A stretch of DNA of 33,785 bases from contig CADEGR010000008.1 in assembly GCA_902826935.1 (NCBI GenBank), positions 1 to 33,785 on the forward strand. Reading direction: 5' to 3'. This stretch comes from an uncultured Alphaproteobacteria bacterium. GTDB lineage: Bacteria > Pseudomonadota > Alphaproteobacteria > Geminicoccales > Geminicoccaceae. Each line of letters opens with the position of its first letter. The stretch's first letter is position 1. Of the stretch, positions 1-7,911 are shown in pieces. The notes under the pieces were generated by a model, which saw only the letters and a list, made by a program, of their open reading frames with translations, made no database searches and had not been told where the DNA came from. A program made the translations under genes and the position numbers.

Positions 1-499
1 TCGATGCGCCTCCGGCTGCACGGCGCGGGTTGCTGGACCAGGCCCACCATTGGCGCTGCTGTTCATGGCCGCTCCAGATATGTGGGGCTGCCGGCGGCCA
101 GGCGATGACAATCGGCGCTGGCCCGCTGGAATGGCGACGCCGGATAACTTGGCGACGCCGGATGACCTGGCGATGCCGGATGAGGTGACGCCGCCGGATG
201 ATGTGACGAAGCCAGATGATGTGGCGAAGCCAGATGATGTGGCGCCGCTGGATGAGGAGGCGATGCCAGATGACGTGACGCCGCCGGATGACGTAGTGCT
301 GCCGGATGAGGTGGCGACCTGCCTGATGAACCAGCGTCGGCAAGAGCAGGTGAGCGTGCCTGGCAGGGCTGGTCCTGCCGGGGCTCGGGCCCAAGGCGGT
401 CGAGGTCGCCCGCGCCGCTTGCCGGGCGCACCGGGCGACCGGGGTCGTGCCGGCCGCGCCAGGGCGGCTCAGACATCGCGGCGGGCGCCGCGCCGGGAG
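1..499. other. Gene-free or undecided stretch at window start
   Basis: Apart from the 18-bp tandem repeat I see no gene I can support here. Two overlapping open frames, + from 50 and - from 704, cover the stretch. Both have low-complexity or Arg/Gly/Pro-rich translations typical of GC-rich shadows, and neither has a recognisable domain. Confidence 0.5.
134..313. repeat. Ten tandem 18-bp units (minisatellite-like)
   Basis: Ten head-to-tail units of 18 bp run without a gap, with consensus near GCGAYGCCGGATGAYGTG. The GAT in the middle is invariant and the flanking codons vary. Read on the + strand in the frame of codon 134 the units spell a hexapeptide series of the type A-x-P-D-D-V (ATPDNL, AMPDEV, TPPDDV, TKPDDV). 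Several differences between units are silent in that frame (CCG/CCA, GAT/GAC, GTG/GTA), which hints at past or present coding. The open frame around it (50-853) looks non-genic after about 330 and runs through a convincing gene on the other strand, so I call only the repeat. Degenerate units may extend upstream to about 75. Confidence 0.85.
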
Positions 500-592
500 C
501 TAGCTGGCGGCATCGGCGATCAGGAAGGCGATCAGGACCACGAAGATCAGCCCCATGGTGGTGGCGGCCAGGATGATCGCGAGCTTCGGCAT
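500..592 (-). CDS. 30-residue single-pass membrane peptide
   Basis: This short ATG-to-TAG frame encodes 30 residues beginning MPKLAIILAATTMGL. It has one Lys after the start, then an unbroken hydrophobic helix (about residues 4-26), and ends DAAS. A purine-rich AAAGGGAAA lies 6-14 bases before the ATG and can serve as ribosome binding site. It is divergent from the M20 peptidase gene about 260 bp away. The composition is that of a small inner-membrane peptide with a short tail. Its function is unknown to me and I recognise no family. An ORF finder with a 60-residue cut-off would miss it. The hydrophobic pattern, start context and stop argue that it is real, but conservation is untested. Confidence 0.55.
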   Translation of the reverse strand: MPKLAIILAATTMGLIFVVLIAFLIADAAS

Positions 593-849
593 CGGCTTTC
601 CCTTTTGGCGCTGGCCCGGCGAGCGGGCCTGGCCTGCAGCGCGGCCGGCCGCCGGCACGCGGCCGGGCGGCGGACCTGCTCTGTTTCGCCAGGATCCGGG
701 GCAATCGTCAAGCGCCGTTGCCGCCGCCCGGGCCAGCGCTTGCCGGATCGACTATTCCGCCCGGCGCCGGCATGCGCTACCTGTCGGGGGCAATCTGGCA
801 ATCGGACGGCCGCAGCAGCCTTGGGGCGCGGCTCCGGGGGAGTGGCGGC

Positions 850-2016
850 ATGACGAACTGGCCGGCCGAGGCGCCGCATCTGGCCTGGCTTGCCGACCAG
901 CGGCCGGCCATGACCGAGCTCCTGGCCGCGCTGGTCAACACCGATTCCGGCTCCTACGACCAAGCCGGCGTCGATCGGGTCGGCGATCTGCTCCGACACC
1001 ATCTGACCACGCGCGGCATCGCCAGCGAGCGGATCCCCTGCGCCGGCGCCGGCTATTGCCTGAGCGCCCGGGTGGAAGCGGCAGCAGGCGTGCCGGCGGC
1101 GCCGCCGATCCTCCTGCTCGGCCACCGCGACACGGTGTTCGGGCCGGGCGAGGCGGCGGCGCGGCCGTTTCGGATCGAGGGCGATCTGGCCTTTGGCCCA
1201 GGCGTCGCCGACATGAAGGCTGGGCTGGTGCTGAACAGCTTCGTGCTCGAGGCGTTTGCCCGCTTCGGCGGCCAGCGCCATCCGGTGGTGGCGCTCTACA
1301 CGGTCGACGAGGAGATCGCGTCCCGCGCCTCGCGGCCGGTGATCGAGGCGGTCGCGACCGGCGCGCGGGCGGTCTTCAACGCCGAGCCGGGGCGGCTGTC
1401 CGGCAATGTCGTGACCGGCCGCAAGGGGGCGATGTTCCTGACCATCGAGGTCACCGGCCGGGCGGCGCATTCGGGCGTCGCCCATGCCGAGGGGGCGAGC
1501 GCGATCGAGGCCCTGGCGCGCAAGATCCAGGCCCTGCACGCGCTGACCGACCACGTCAGCGGCACGACCGTCAATGTCGGCCTGATCCGCGGCGGCCAGT
1601 CGATCAACACGGTGGCGCCCCTGGCCGTGGCCGAGGTCGATCTGCGCTTCGTGACCATGGCGGCACTCGCGCAACTCGAGGCGGTGGTCCGGCGGATCGT
1701 CGAGGCGGTCGAGCTGCCGGGCACGACCGGCCGGATCGTCGACCAGGCGACCTTCCTGCCGTTCGAGCAGACCGCCGCCAACCAGGCGCTGTTCGAGCAT
1801 TACGTGGCCTGCGCGGCCGAGCTGGGCCTGACCGTGGCGGGCGAATTCACCGGCGGCTCGGCGGATTCCGGCTTCACCTCGGCGCTTGGCGTGCCCACCT
1901 TATGCGCGACCGGACCGCTCGGCGCCAAGGCGCATGCGCCGGACGAGGTCTGCCGGCTGGACAGCCTGGTGCCGCGCGCCCAGGCGCTGGCCTTAGCGAT
2001 TTTGCGCCTGGAATGA
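850..2016 (+). CDS. M20-family metallopeptidase, glutamate carboxypeptidase-like
   Basis: A 388-residue zinc peptidase of the M20 (CPG2/ArgE/DapE) superfamily, expected to hydrolyse a C-terminal or N-acyl amino-acid bond. The metal and catalytic motifs are all visible: GHRDTV (H92, D94), the bridging Asp in GVADMKAG (D121), VDEE with the general base E154 and metal ligand E155, an acidic ligand in NAEP (E179), and the C-terminal GAKAHAPDE (H362). The GRAAHSG segment near residue 210 belongs to the dimerisation domain. I chose the ATG at 850 because GGGGGAG precedes it at good spacing. An in-frame extension to 718 is low-complexity and has no RBS. No signal peptide is evident, so it is probably cytosolic. 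The substrate cannot be read from the sequence. The ferrochelatase gene follows after 121 bp and seems unrelated. Confidence 0.9.
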   Translation: MTNWPAEAPHLAWLADQRPAMTELLAALVNTDSGSYDQAGVDRVGDLLRHHLTTRGIASERIPCAGAGYCLSARVEAAAGVPAAPPILLLGHRDTVFGPGEAAARPFRIEGDLAFGPGVADMKAGLVLNSFVLEAFARFGGQRHPVVALYTVDEEIASRASRPVIEAVATGARAVFNAEPGRLSGNVVTGRKGAMFLTIEVTGRAAHSGVAHAEGASAIEALARKIQALHALTDHVSGTTVNVGLIRGGQSINTVAPLAVAEVDLRFVTMAALAQLEAVVRRIVEAVELPGTTGRIVDQATFLPFEQTAANQALFEHYVACAAELGLTVAGEFTGGSADSGFTSALGVPTLCATGPLGAKAHAPDEVCRLDSLVPRAQALALAILRLE

Positions 2017-2137
2017 GGGACTGGCGCGGCCGGGCCCAGGGTGCCAGGTTGACCTGGCCGCTGCCGACGCTATCTCCGAGGCTGATCCCGGTTGCTGGCG
2101 GCCCGGCCGCCGCCCGCGAGGTCGCGAGAGGGAGACG

Positions 2138-3205
2138 ATGACCGCGCTGCTGCCGCCCGACCATCCGCCCGTGCCGAGCCCCAAGATCGGCGTGCTGCTG
2201 CTCAATCTCGGCACGCCCGACAGCACCGGCTACTGGGACATGCGCCGCTATCTCAAGGAATTCTTGAGCGATCGGCGGGTGATCGAGGTCAATCCGCTGC
2301 TCTGGCAGTTCGTGCTCAACGTGATCATCCTGACCAGGCGGCCCTTCTCGAGCGGCGAGGCCTACAAGGCCATCTGGAACCACGAGCTGAACGAATCGCC
2401 GCTGCGCACCATTACCCGCGCCCAGGCCGAAGCGCTCAGCACCCGCCTTGCCGGGCTGGATGACGGCCGCGTGGTGATCGATTGGGCGATGCGCTACGGC
2501 AAGCCCTCGACCGCGTCCCGGATCGAGGCGCTGCAGCGCCAGGGCTGCGATCGGATCCTGCTGCTGCCGCTCTATCCGCAATATGCCGCCGCGACCACGG
2601 CGACCGCCTGCGACGCCGCCTTCCGGGCGCTGATGACCCTGCGCTGGCAGCCGGCGGTGCGCACCGTGCCGGCCTACTACGACGAGCCGGGCTACATCGA
2701 CGCGCTGGCCGGCTCGGTCCGACAGCATCTGGCGACGCTGGATTGGCAGCCGGAGGTCCTGGTGACCTCGTTCCACGGCTTGCCGAAGCGCTATCTGCTG
2801 GCCGGCGATCCTTACCATTGCCAATGCCAGAAGACCGCCCGGCTGCTGCGCGAGCGCCTGGGCTGGCCGGCCGAGCGGCTGCAGATCGCGTTCCAGTCGC
2901 TGTTCGGCAAGGAGGAATGGCTGCGGCCCTACACGGTCGAGCATGTGGTCGCGCTCGCCGAGCAGGGCGTGCGCGACCTGGCGGTGATGGCGCCGGGCTT
3001 TGCCGCCGACTGCGTCGAGACCTTGGAAGAGATCCAGGGCGAGATCCGCCACGCCTTCGAGGCAGCCGGCGGAACCCGCTTCACCTACATCCCCTGCCTG
3101 AACGACAGCCCGGCCCATATCGACTTCCTGGCCCGGCTGATCGAGCGCGAGCTGGGCGGCTGGCTGGCGCCCGGCCAGGCGGCGACCTTGGCCGCGGCGG
3201 AATAG
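2138..3205 (+). CDS. hemH: Ferrochelatase
   Basis: Inserts Fe2+ into protoporphyrin IX, the last step of protoheme synthesis. The 355-residue protein is full length for bacterial HemH. It opens with the typical core start GVLLLNLGTPD after a short leader, then YLKEFLSDRRVI. The family signature is TSFHGLPKRYL with the metal-binding catalytic His at residue 213, and near the C-terminus GFAADCVETLEEI carries the second conserved Glu. A Cys-x-Cys (CQCQK) follows the signature, as in many proteobacterial enzymes; I see no clear C-terminal Fe-S cluster cysteines. The start is preceded by GAGAGGGAGACG, an excellent RBS. It stands alone on the + strand, and the next genes are convergent. Confidence 0.97.
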   Translation: MTALLPPDHPPVPSPKIGVLLLNLGTPDSTGYWDMRRYLKEFLSDRRVIEVNPLLWQFVLNVIILTRRPFSSGEAYKAIWNHELNESPLRTITRAQAEALSTRLAGLDDGRVVIDWAMRYGKPSTASRIEALQRQGCDRILLLPLYPQYAAATTATACDAAFRALMTLRWQPAVRTVPAYYDEPGYIDALAGSVRQHLATLDWQPEVLVTSFHGLPKRYLLAGDPYHCQCQKTARLLRERLGWPAERLQIAFQSLFGKEEWLRPYTVEHVVALAEQGVRDLAVMAPGFAADCVETLEEIQGEIRHAFEAAGGTRFTYIPCLNDSPAHIDFLARLIERELGGWLAPGQAATLAAAE

Positions 3206-3225
3206 GCGCGCCGGCCAGGCCCGCC

Positions 3226-3927
3226 TCAGCGTGCGAGATCGGGCGGCGGCGGGCCGGCGACCGGCCAGGCGCCGCTCGCGGTCAAGATGTCAGCCGCCCA
3301 GCCACCGGCGCCCTTGGTGCAGCGCACCGGCAGGGCGTTGTGGCTGGTCCACTCGGCGACGGTCAGGCCGAGCGCTGCGAACAGCACGCGCCGCACGCCG
3401 CCATGGGACACGACCAGGACATCATCGGCGACGAGAGCCGCCGCCAGCCCGGTGAGGCAGCGATCGACGAACGCCTCGATCGGCTCGACGCTGGCATCGG
3501 CCTGGGCCCAGAGCGGCCCCTGGATCGGCTGGCCCTCGAAGCGGCCAAAGCCACGTTCGCGCAGGCGTGGATCCAGGCTCGCGACCAGGCCAAGACGCGC
3601 CGCCAGCGGCGCCGCCGTCGCGGTGACGCGGCTGAGATCGCTGGCGCTGATCGCGCGCAGCCCGACCGGCGCGAGGAGGTCGGCCGCGGCCAGAGCCTGG
3701 GCCCGGCCGGCGGCATTCAGCGGCACATCCCGCTGACCCTGGCAGATCCAGCGCCGATTGTGCTCGGTCTGGCCATGGCGCAGGAAATAGAACCGGCTGG
3801 CGAGCGGCGCGAAGCCATGGCCGCGGGCATGGGCCTCGAGCCGCTGGCGCCAGCCTTGATCGAGCACCGCGCCGTCTTCGGCCGGTGCGCCCGGCTCGAG
3901 CCCGATCGGCTCGGACGTTTCGGTCAT
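3226..3927 (-). CDS. Histidine phosphatase family protein
   Basis: A 233-residue member of the phosphoglycerate-mutase-like histidine phosphatase superfamily. The phospho-acceptor motif is FYFLRHGQTEHN (R50, H51, G52) and the second catalytic His is in VVSHGGVRRVL (about H175). LRERGFGRFEGQP supplies the acidic/loop element. An N-terminal extension of about 45 residues precedes the core. The ATG overlaps the stop of the upstream lipoprotein gene as ATGA, so the pair is probably translationally coupled. The substrate is unknown; small phospho-metabolites and sugar phosphates are typical of the family. A longer frame reaching 4188 runs back through the lipoprotein gene and is a shadow. Confidence 0.85.
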   Translation of the reverse strand: MTETSEPIGLEPGAPAEDGAVLDQGWRQRLEAHARGHGFAPLASRFYFLRHGQTEHNRRWICQGQRDVPLNAAGRAQALAAADLLAPVGLRAISASDLSRVTATAAPLAARLGLVASLDPRLRERGFGRFEGQPIQGPLWAQADASVEPIEAFVDRCLTGLAAALVADDVLVVSHGGVRRVLFAALGLTVAEWTSHNALPVRCTKGAGGWAADILTASGAWPVAGPPPPDLAR

Positions 3928-5471
3928 TGGGTCGAGCTCAGGGCACCGCCCGGCGCTTCGACGTTCAAGAACAGATGGCTGACCGCGAGGCGCCCGCCGC
4001 TGCTGACGCGCAGCGCCGCCAACCGCTCCTCGAGGGTCGCCAGATACGCGTCGGCCGGTTCCTCCTCGGGCCGCGGCCCCTCGAATAGGGGCGTCGGCGT
4101 GGCCACCGCCACCACCAGCGACAAGCCGAACGGCTCCGCCAGGCGATGGCCGGTCTCCTCGACATAGCTGCCCAGATCGGCCGGCCACAGCTCGCTGGTC
4201 GAGATCAGATGCTTGACCATGCCGTCGCGCTGGACATAGGCCAGATGCAGGTAGGAATCGAAGCTCGGCAGATCGATGTTGACCGCTAGCTCGCTGCCAG
4301 CCGGGCGGCTGGTGACGCCATCCGGCACGCTGATCGCCAGGCCGAGACCGGCCTCGACATTGATCTTGCGGTAGGGCGCCGTGATCTGCAGCAGGCGGCA
4401 GAACGGCTGCTCGACGCCAGCGCAGTCGAGCGAGGCCAGGACCGCGGCATCGGCGCGGTCGATGAAGCTGGCGGTCTCGCTGACACTGCCGGGATCTGCC
4501 GTGGGCGGCGCGCCGGGCGCCGGCTCGACGGCCGCCAAATCGCCGGGCGGCGGCCCTTCGGGGGTCACCGCATCGGCGATCCGATCGGCGATCTCAGCGC
4601 CGCCAGCCGCGGCGGTCGCCGCTGCTTCGGGCGTGCCGCCGCCCTCCGCTGCCAGCGCTGCCGCCGGGTCCGCCACCGGTTCCGGACGATCCAGCGCCGC
4701 CTCGATCTCGGCTGCCTCGGGCGGCGGGCTCAGCGTCTCGGGCGCGGCCGCGAGCGGCACCGGCTCCGGCTCCGCCTCCTCTGGCGCGGCCGGCGGCAGG
4801 GGGCTCGGCAGATCGGCCTGGGCGATCGTCGGACCGCCGAAATCGCTCGGCACGCCGTCCAGCAGCGCCGCCTCGAACACGCCCTTCGACTGGCAGATCG
4901 TGCCCTTGTCGAATGCGCCGCGGCTGCCGGAATTGAAGGTCACGGTCTCGCGGCTGCCGCGCCGCAGCTGGCCTTGGCGGTCCTCGAAATCGACCACCTT
5001 GGTGGCGACGTAGGTGGTATCCGCCTTGACCACGGTGTCAGCGCCCTGCGGCTCGAGGCTGACCACGACCCGGCCGTCCAGCTGCAGGCTGCGCTTGAGC
5101 AGGACCTGGCGCTTGGCGAGCTTGTAGTCGAGGGCGACCTGGGGCAGCGCTCCGGACAGCTGGGCCAGGGCCTCGCCATCATTGGTGACGATCGAGCCGC
5201 AATCCAGATATTGCTCGGGATCACCGCGAAAGCGCGCCACGATCACCCGCTCGGCGCGGTCGGCATGCTCGATCGTGTAGGGCTGCTGGCTCAACACGTC
5301 GCGCAAGCTCGCCCAGACCGTGTCGGCGTCGCCGCGCACGACCTTTTCGGTGCGCTGCGCCGGCTGGCTGGACGGGGGCACATAACCGACCATCTCGCGT
5401 GCCGGCGGAGTAGCGGCGCAGCCGGCCAGCAGCAAGGCCGCCATGGCGCCCAGGGGCACAGCGCGATTCAT
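3924..5471 (-). CDS. Lipoprotein with acidic Pro/Ala-rich linker and DUF4384-like C-terminal domain
   Basis: A 515-residue exported lipoprotein. Residues 1-18 are a type II signal with lipobox LLAGC (C18). Residues about 35-215 form a globular domain I cannot name. Residues about 220-335 are a disordered Pro/Glu/Ala linker. Residues about 350-480 read like DUF4384 (GLAISVPDG, then DSYLHLAYVQRDG and a conserved W/P region), a module seen on envelope-associated and signalling proteins. The start has GAGG at good spacing. It is first in a two-gene unit with the histidine phosphatase. A role as a periplasmic scaffold or sensor is inference only. It is divergent from the glutaminase-like fusion gene across 214 bp. 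Confidence 0.8.
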   Translation of the reverse strand: MNRAVPLGAMAALLLAGCAATPPAREMVGYVPPSSQPAQRTEKVVRGDADTVWASLRDVLSQQPYTIEHADRAERVIVARFRGDPEQYLDCGSIVTNDGEALAQLSGALPQVALDYKLAKRQVLLKRSLQLDGRVVVSLEPQGADTVVKADTTYVATKVVDFEDRQGQLRRGSRETVTFNSGSRGAFDKGTICQSKGVFEAALLDGVPSDFGGPTIAQADLPSPLPPAAPEEAEPEPVPLAAAPETLSPPPEAAEIEAALDRPEPVADPAAALAAEGGGTPEAAATAAAGGAEIADRIADAVTPEGPPPGDLAAVEPAPGAPPTADPGSVSETASFIDRADAAVLASLDCAGVEQPFCRLLQITAPYRKINVEAGLGLAISVPDGVTSRPAGSELAVNIDLPSFDSYLHLAYVQRDGMVKHLISTSELWPADLGSYVEETGHRLAEPFGLSLVVAVATPTPLFEGPRPEEEPADAYLATLEERLAALRVSSGGRLAVSHLFLNVEAPGGALSSTQ

Positions 5472-5685
5472 CCTCTGTCACCTCGCTTGGGGCTGGTTGA
5501 CCAAGACTTATTGTGCGGCGCCCCATTTGCCAAGCCGGGCGTGACCCGGGGGCCGGCGAGCCAGCCCGGGCCAGCCGGCCTCCGGGTGCGGCGTGGCCGG
5601 CCATTTTCGCGCATAAGGCAATTGCCCACGCGGCCTGGGCACGGCATCCTCCGGGCGCGCCTCAAGGCTATCGGAGCACCTGATC

Positions 5686-7482
5686 ATGATGGCTCGGCAA
5701 GGCCCGCCCGCCCAGGCGGAGCCCCTTTCGCCGATCGATGCGATTCTCGACGAGGTCTATCTGCGCCAGCGCGCCAACGCCCAAGGCAAGCGGGCGGCGC
5801 TGGTGCCGGACACGGCCGATCTGCGCGCCTTCGGCCTGACCATCGAGACCATCGACGGCCATTGCTACGAGCGGGGCGAGGTCGCGGTCAGCTTCCCGCT
5901 GCACAGCCTGGCCGACATGTTCGTGCTGGCGCTGGCGCTGCAGCTGATCGGCAGCGACACTCTGCGCAAGCGGCTGGCGAGCGACCGGCCGGCGGGCCGC
6001 CCGGCCGGCGACAATGGCGCGCCGCGCGAGCCGACCGCGGTGTTGTGCACCAGCCTGATCACCGAGCAGCTCGGCCAGAAGACCTGCGAGAGCCTGCGCC
6101 GCTATGTCTCGGCCTTCGTCGGCCGGCAGCTCGCGGTCAACCCGTCGGTCTATCGGGCGCGGCTGGCGGACGGCGAGCGGCGGGCGGCGCTGGCGGCGGC
6201 GCTGGGCCAGCGGCCGAGCCTGCAAGCCCCGGCGGACGCGGTGATCGAGACCTATCTGCAGCTGGGCAGCCTCTGCCTGAACGCCGCCGAGCTGGCCCTG
6301 GCGGCGGCGACCTTTGCCAATGCCGGCACCAACCCGCGCTCCGGCGAGCGGGTGATCCACCCCGATATCGTGCCGCATGTGCTGAGCGCCCTGGGCGTCG
6401 CCAACGCGGCGGGCGGCTGGCACTACCGCCTCGAGCTGCCGACCCAGAGCGGCGCCGGCAGCGGCCTGATCGCGGTGGCACCGGGCCAGCTGGGGCTCGC
6501 CGCCTACTCGCCGCTCCTGGACGAGCAGGGCTTCAACAGCCGCGGCCTCGCCGCATTGCACGAGCTGGCCCAGCAATTCGGCCTGCAGGTGCTCAAGGGC
6601 GGCCAGAGCCGGCAATCCCAGGTCCGCCATGTCACCAGCCTAGCCGATCGGCGCTCGGTCCAGCGGCGCGGCCACGACGAGCGCAAGGTGCTGGACAAGC
6701 ACGGCCGGCGGGTCCTGATCTTCAGCCTGACCGGGATCCTGGGCTTCGGCGCCGCGGAGTACATTGCGCGCCGGCTGACCGATCAGCCGGACCTGATCGC
6801 CTTCGTGGTCGATCTGAGCGAGGTCAGCACGATCGACCGGGCCTGCGGCATGCTGCTGGCGGATCTGGCCGATCGCGCCGCCGGGCGCGGCATCGAGGCC
6901 CTGTTCGTCGGCAAGGAGCTGCTGTTCCACGGCATCGCCCAGCGCTCTTCCGCCTTGGCCGAGGGTGGGTTCCATCCTTACCTGGATGACGCGCTGGAGC
7001 AGGCCGAGGACCGGCTGCTGGCGCGCTGCCTGCGCGAGGTCGCCCAGCCCGCGGCCGCCGAGCTTGGCCAGAACGAGCTCCTGACCGGGCTCGAGAGCGC
7101 CGATATCGCCTGGATCGAGAGCCTGTGCGTGCCGACCGAGTTCGCGGTCGGCGCCTATCTGATGGAGGCCGGCACGATCGGCTCGGGCATCTATTTCCTG
7201 CTGGACGGCCAGGTGCGCGTGCAGAATGCCAAGGGCATGCCGCTGGCGGTGCTGCGCCAGGGCAGCGCGGTCGGCGACATGGCGCTGATCGATGGTGGCC
7301 CGCGCTCGGCCGACGTGGTGGCGATGACGCCGGTCGAGGCGCGGCTCCTGACCGGCCATGCCTTCGCCTCGATCCGCAGCGCCCGGCCGGACGTGGCCCT
7401 GACCATCGTGACCAATCTCTGCCGGACGATCAGCGGCCGCTTGCGCGACATGCAGCGCCTGGTCCAGGCGCTGGGCGGCTAG
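5686..7482 (+). CDS. Degenerate glutaminase domain fused to STAS and cyclic-nucleotide-binding domains
   Basis: A 598-residue fusion. Residues about 15-315 align by eye to the serine-dependent glutaminase (GlsA) fold: GLTIETIDGHCY, FPLHSLADMFVLALAL, SLCLNAAELALAAATFANAGTNP, YRLELPTQSG and GQLGLAAYSPLLDEQG. Residues about 330-435 are a STAS domain (LIAFVVDLSEVSTIDRACG). Residues about 475-590 are a cNMP-binding domain (GSGIYFLLDGQVRV, then VGDMALIDGGPRSADV). In active glutaminases the catalytic block is QS-x-x-K; here it reads H73-S74-L-A-D77, so the Ser is kept but the Lys is Asp and the preceding Gln is His. The NAGA(I/L) block and the PAKSG lysine are also absent. The domain is therefore probably a ligand-sensing or scaffolding pseudoenzyme. 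The start may be 5686 or 5689. Confidence 0.85.
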   Translation: MMARQGPPAQAEPLSPIDAILDEVYLRQRANAQGKRAALVPDTADLRAFGLTIETIDGHCYERGEVAVSFPLHSLADMFVLALALQLIGSDTLRKRLASDRPAGRPAGDNGAPREPTAVLCTSLITEQLGQKTCESLRRYVSAFVGRQLAVNPSVYRARLADGERRAALAAALGQRPSLQAPADAVIETYLQLGSLCLNAAELALAAATFANAGTNPRSGERVIHPDIVPHVLSALGVANAAGGWHYRLELPTQSGAGSGLIAVAPGQLGLAAYSPLLDEQGFNSRGLAALHELAQQFGLQVLKGGQSRQSQVRHVTSLADRRSVQRRGHDERKVLDKHGRRVLIFSLTGILGFGAAEYIARRLTDQPDLIAFVVDLSEVSTIDRACGMLLADLADRAAGRGIEALFVGKELLFHGIAQRSSALAEGGFHPYLDDALEQAEDRLLARCLREVAQPAAAELGQNELLTGLESADIAWIESLCVPTEFAVGAYLMEAGTIGSGIYFLLDGQVRVQNAKGMPLAVLRQGSAVGDMALIDGGPRSADVVAMTPVEARLLTGHAFASIRSARPDVALTIVTNLCRTISGRLRDMQRLVQALGG

Positions 7483-7555
7483 GGGGAAGGCCCGATTGGG
7501 CGAACCGCGCGCGCCTGATTAACCCAATCTTCAGCTGTTCCGGCGATTCTGCCCA

Positions 7556-7634
7556 TGGTCCATGCGATCCTGGGAATCCGCGCGTCGAGCAATCGACTTG
7601 TTGGCGGGGCGGACTCCCAGGATCGCATGGACCA
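7556..7634. repeat. REPIN-like inverted pair of a dispersed 24-bp repeat
   Basis: Copy 1 (7556-7579, +) begins TGGTCCATGCGATCCTGGGA and ends ATCC. Copy 2 (7611-7634, -) is the same sequence in inverse orientation with one difference (GTCC). They can form a 24-bp stem with one mismatch around a 31-nt loop. A third copy, identical to copy 2, lies at 30333-30356. This fits a REP doublet; no REP-associated transposase is in the window. Confidence 0.85.
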
Positions 7635-7668
7635 AGCAGGCTGCTGCAGATTCGGGCCAAGACGTTAA

Positions 7669-7698
7669 GCAACGGTTCGTGGTGCCGACGAACCTTGC
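7669..7698. repeat. Hairpin in intergenic region
   Basis: GCAA-C-GGTTCGT, a GGTGCCG loop, then ACGAACC-TTGC: 11 base pairs with one bulged C. It has no U-run after it, so it is not a classical terminator. It could be a processed RNA structure or a decayed mobile-element end. Confidence 0.55.
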
Positions 7699-7803
7699 GG
7701 CGGCGCTGTCAGCGGCGTGAGTGGGCTGGCTGGCCTCGCCAGCTGCAGGCGCTGATCGGGTACGGCCCTCGCATCGGTGCGGCGCCGAGGAGCCACCTCG
7801 ATC

Positions 7804-7848
7804 ATTCCTATTCTAGGAATTGACACCTATATCAACCCATGGTAGGTA
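7804..7848 (+). promoter_or_regulatory. Candidate promoter with palindromic operator upstream of the jellyroll gene
   Basis: ATTCCTA-TTC-TAGGAAT (7804-7820) is a perfect 7+7 dyad. Its last base begins a consensus -35 TTGACA (7820-7825). A 17-bp spacer leads to TAGGTA (7843-7848), a poor -10 that is itself dyadic with ACCTA at 7825-7829. The spacing and perfect -35 suggest a regulated sigma-70-type promoter about 65 bp before the gene at 7912. The weak -10 is the main doubt. Confidence 0.45.
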
Positions 7849-7911
7849 TCGCATCGAGGTCAGCGCGATCGGTCGGCCCTGCCGATGCCGCGCCAGCTGG
7901 GAGACCGATCG

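Larger units (their letters stand above)
7483..7911. other. 429-bp intergenic region rich in inverted repeats
   Basis: I see no gene here. The stretch holds a pair of inverted 24-bp REP-like sequences (7556-7634), a bulged hairpin (7669-7698) and a palindrome/promoter candidate (7804-7848), each listed separately. Short frames over it have no recognisable content. Confidence 0.7.

Noticed and set aside
50-853. 267-codon + frame containing the 18-bp repeats
   Set aside because: The hexapeptide part is regular, but the rest is Arg/Gly/Ala-rich without domains and it crosses the better-supported 30-residue gene on the other strand. Only the repeat is reported.
547-1800. 417-codon open frame on the - strand
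   Set aside because: It covers the M20 peptidase gene in antisense and has no motif, whereas the + strand shows all metal ligands.
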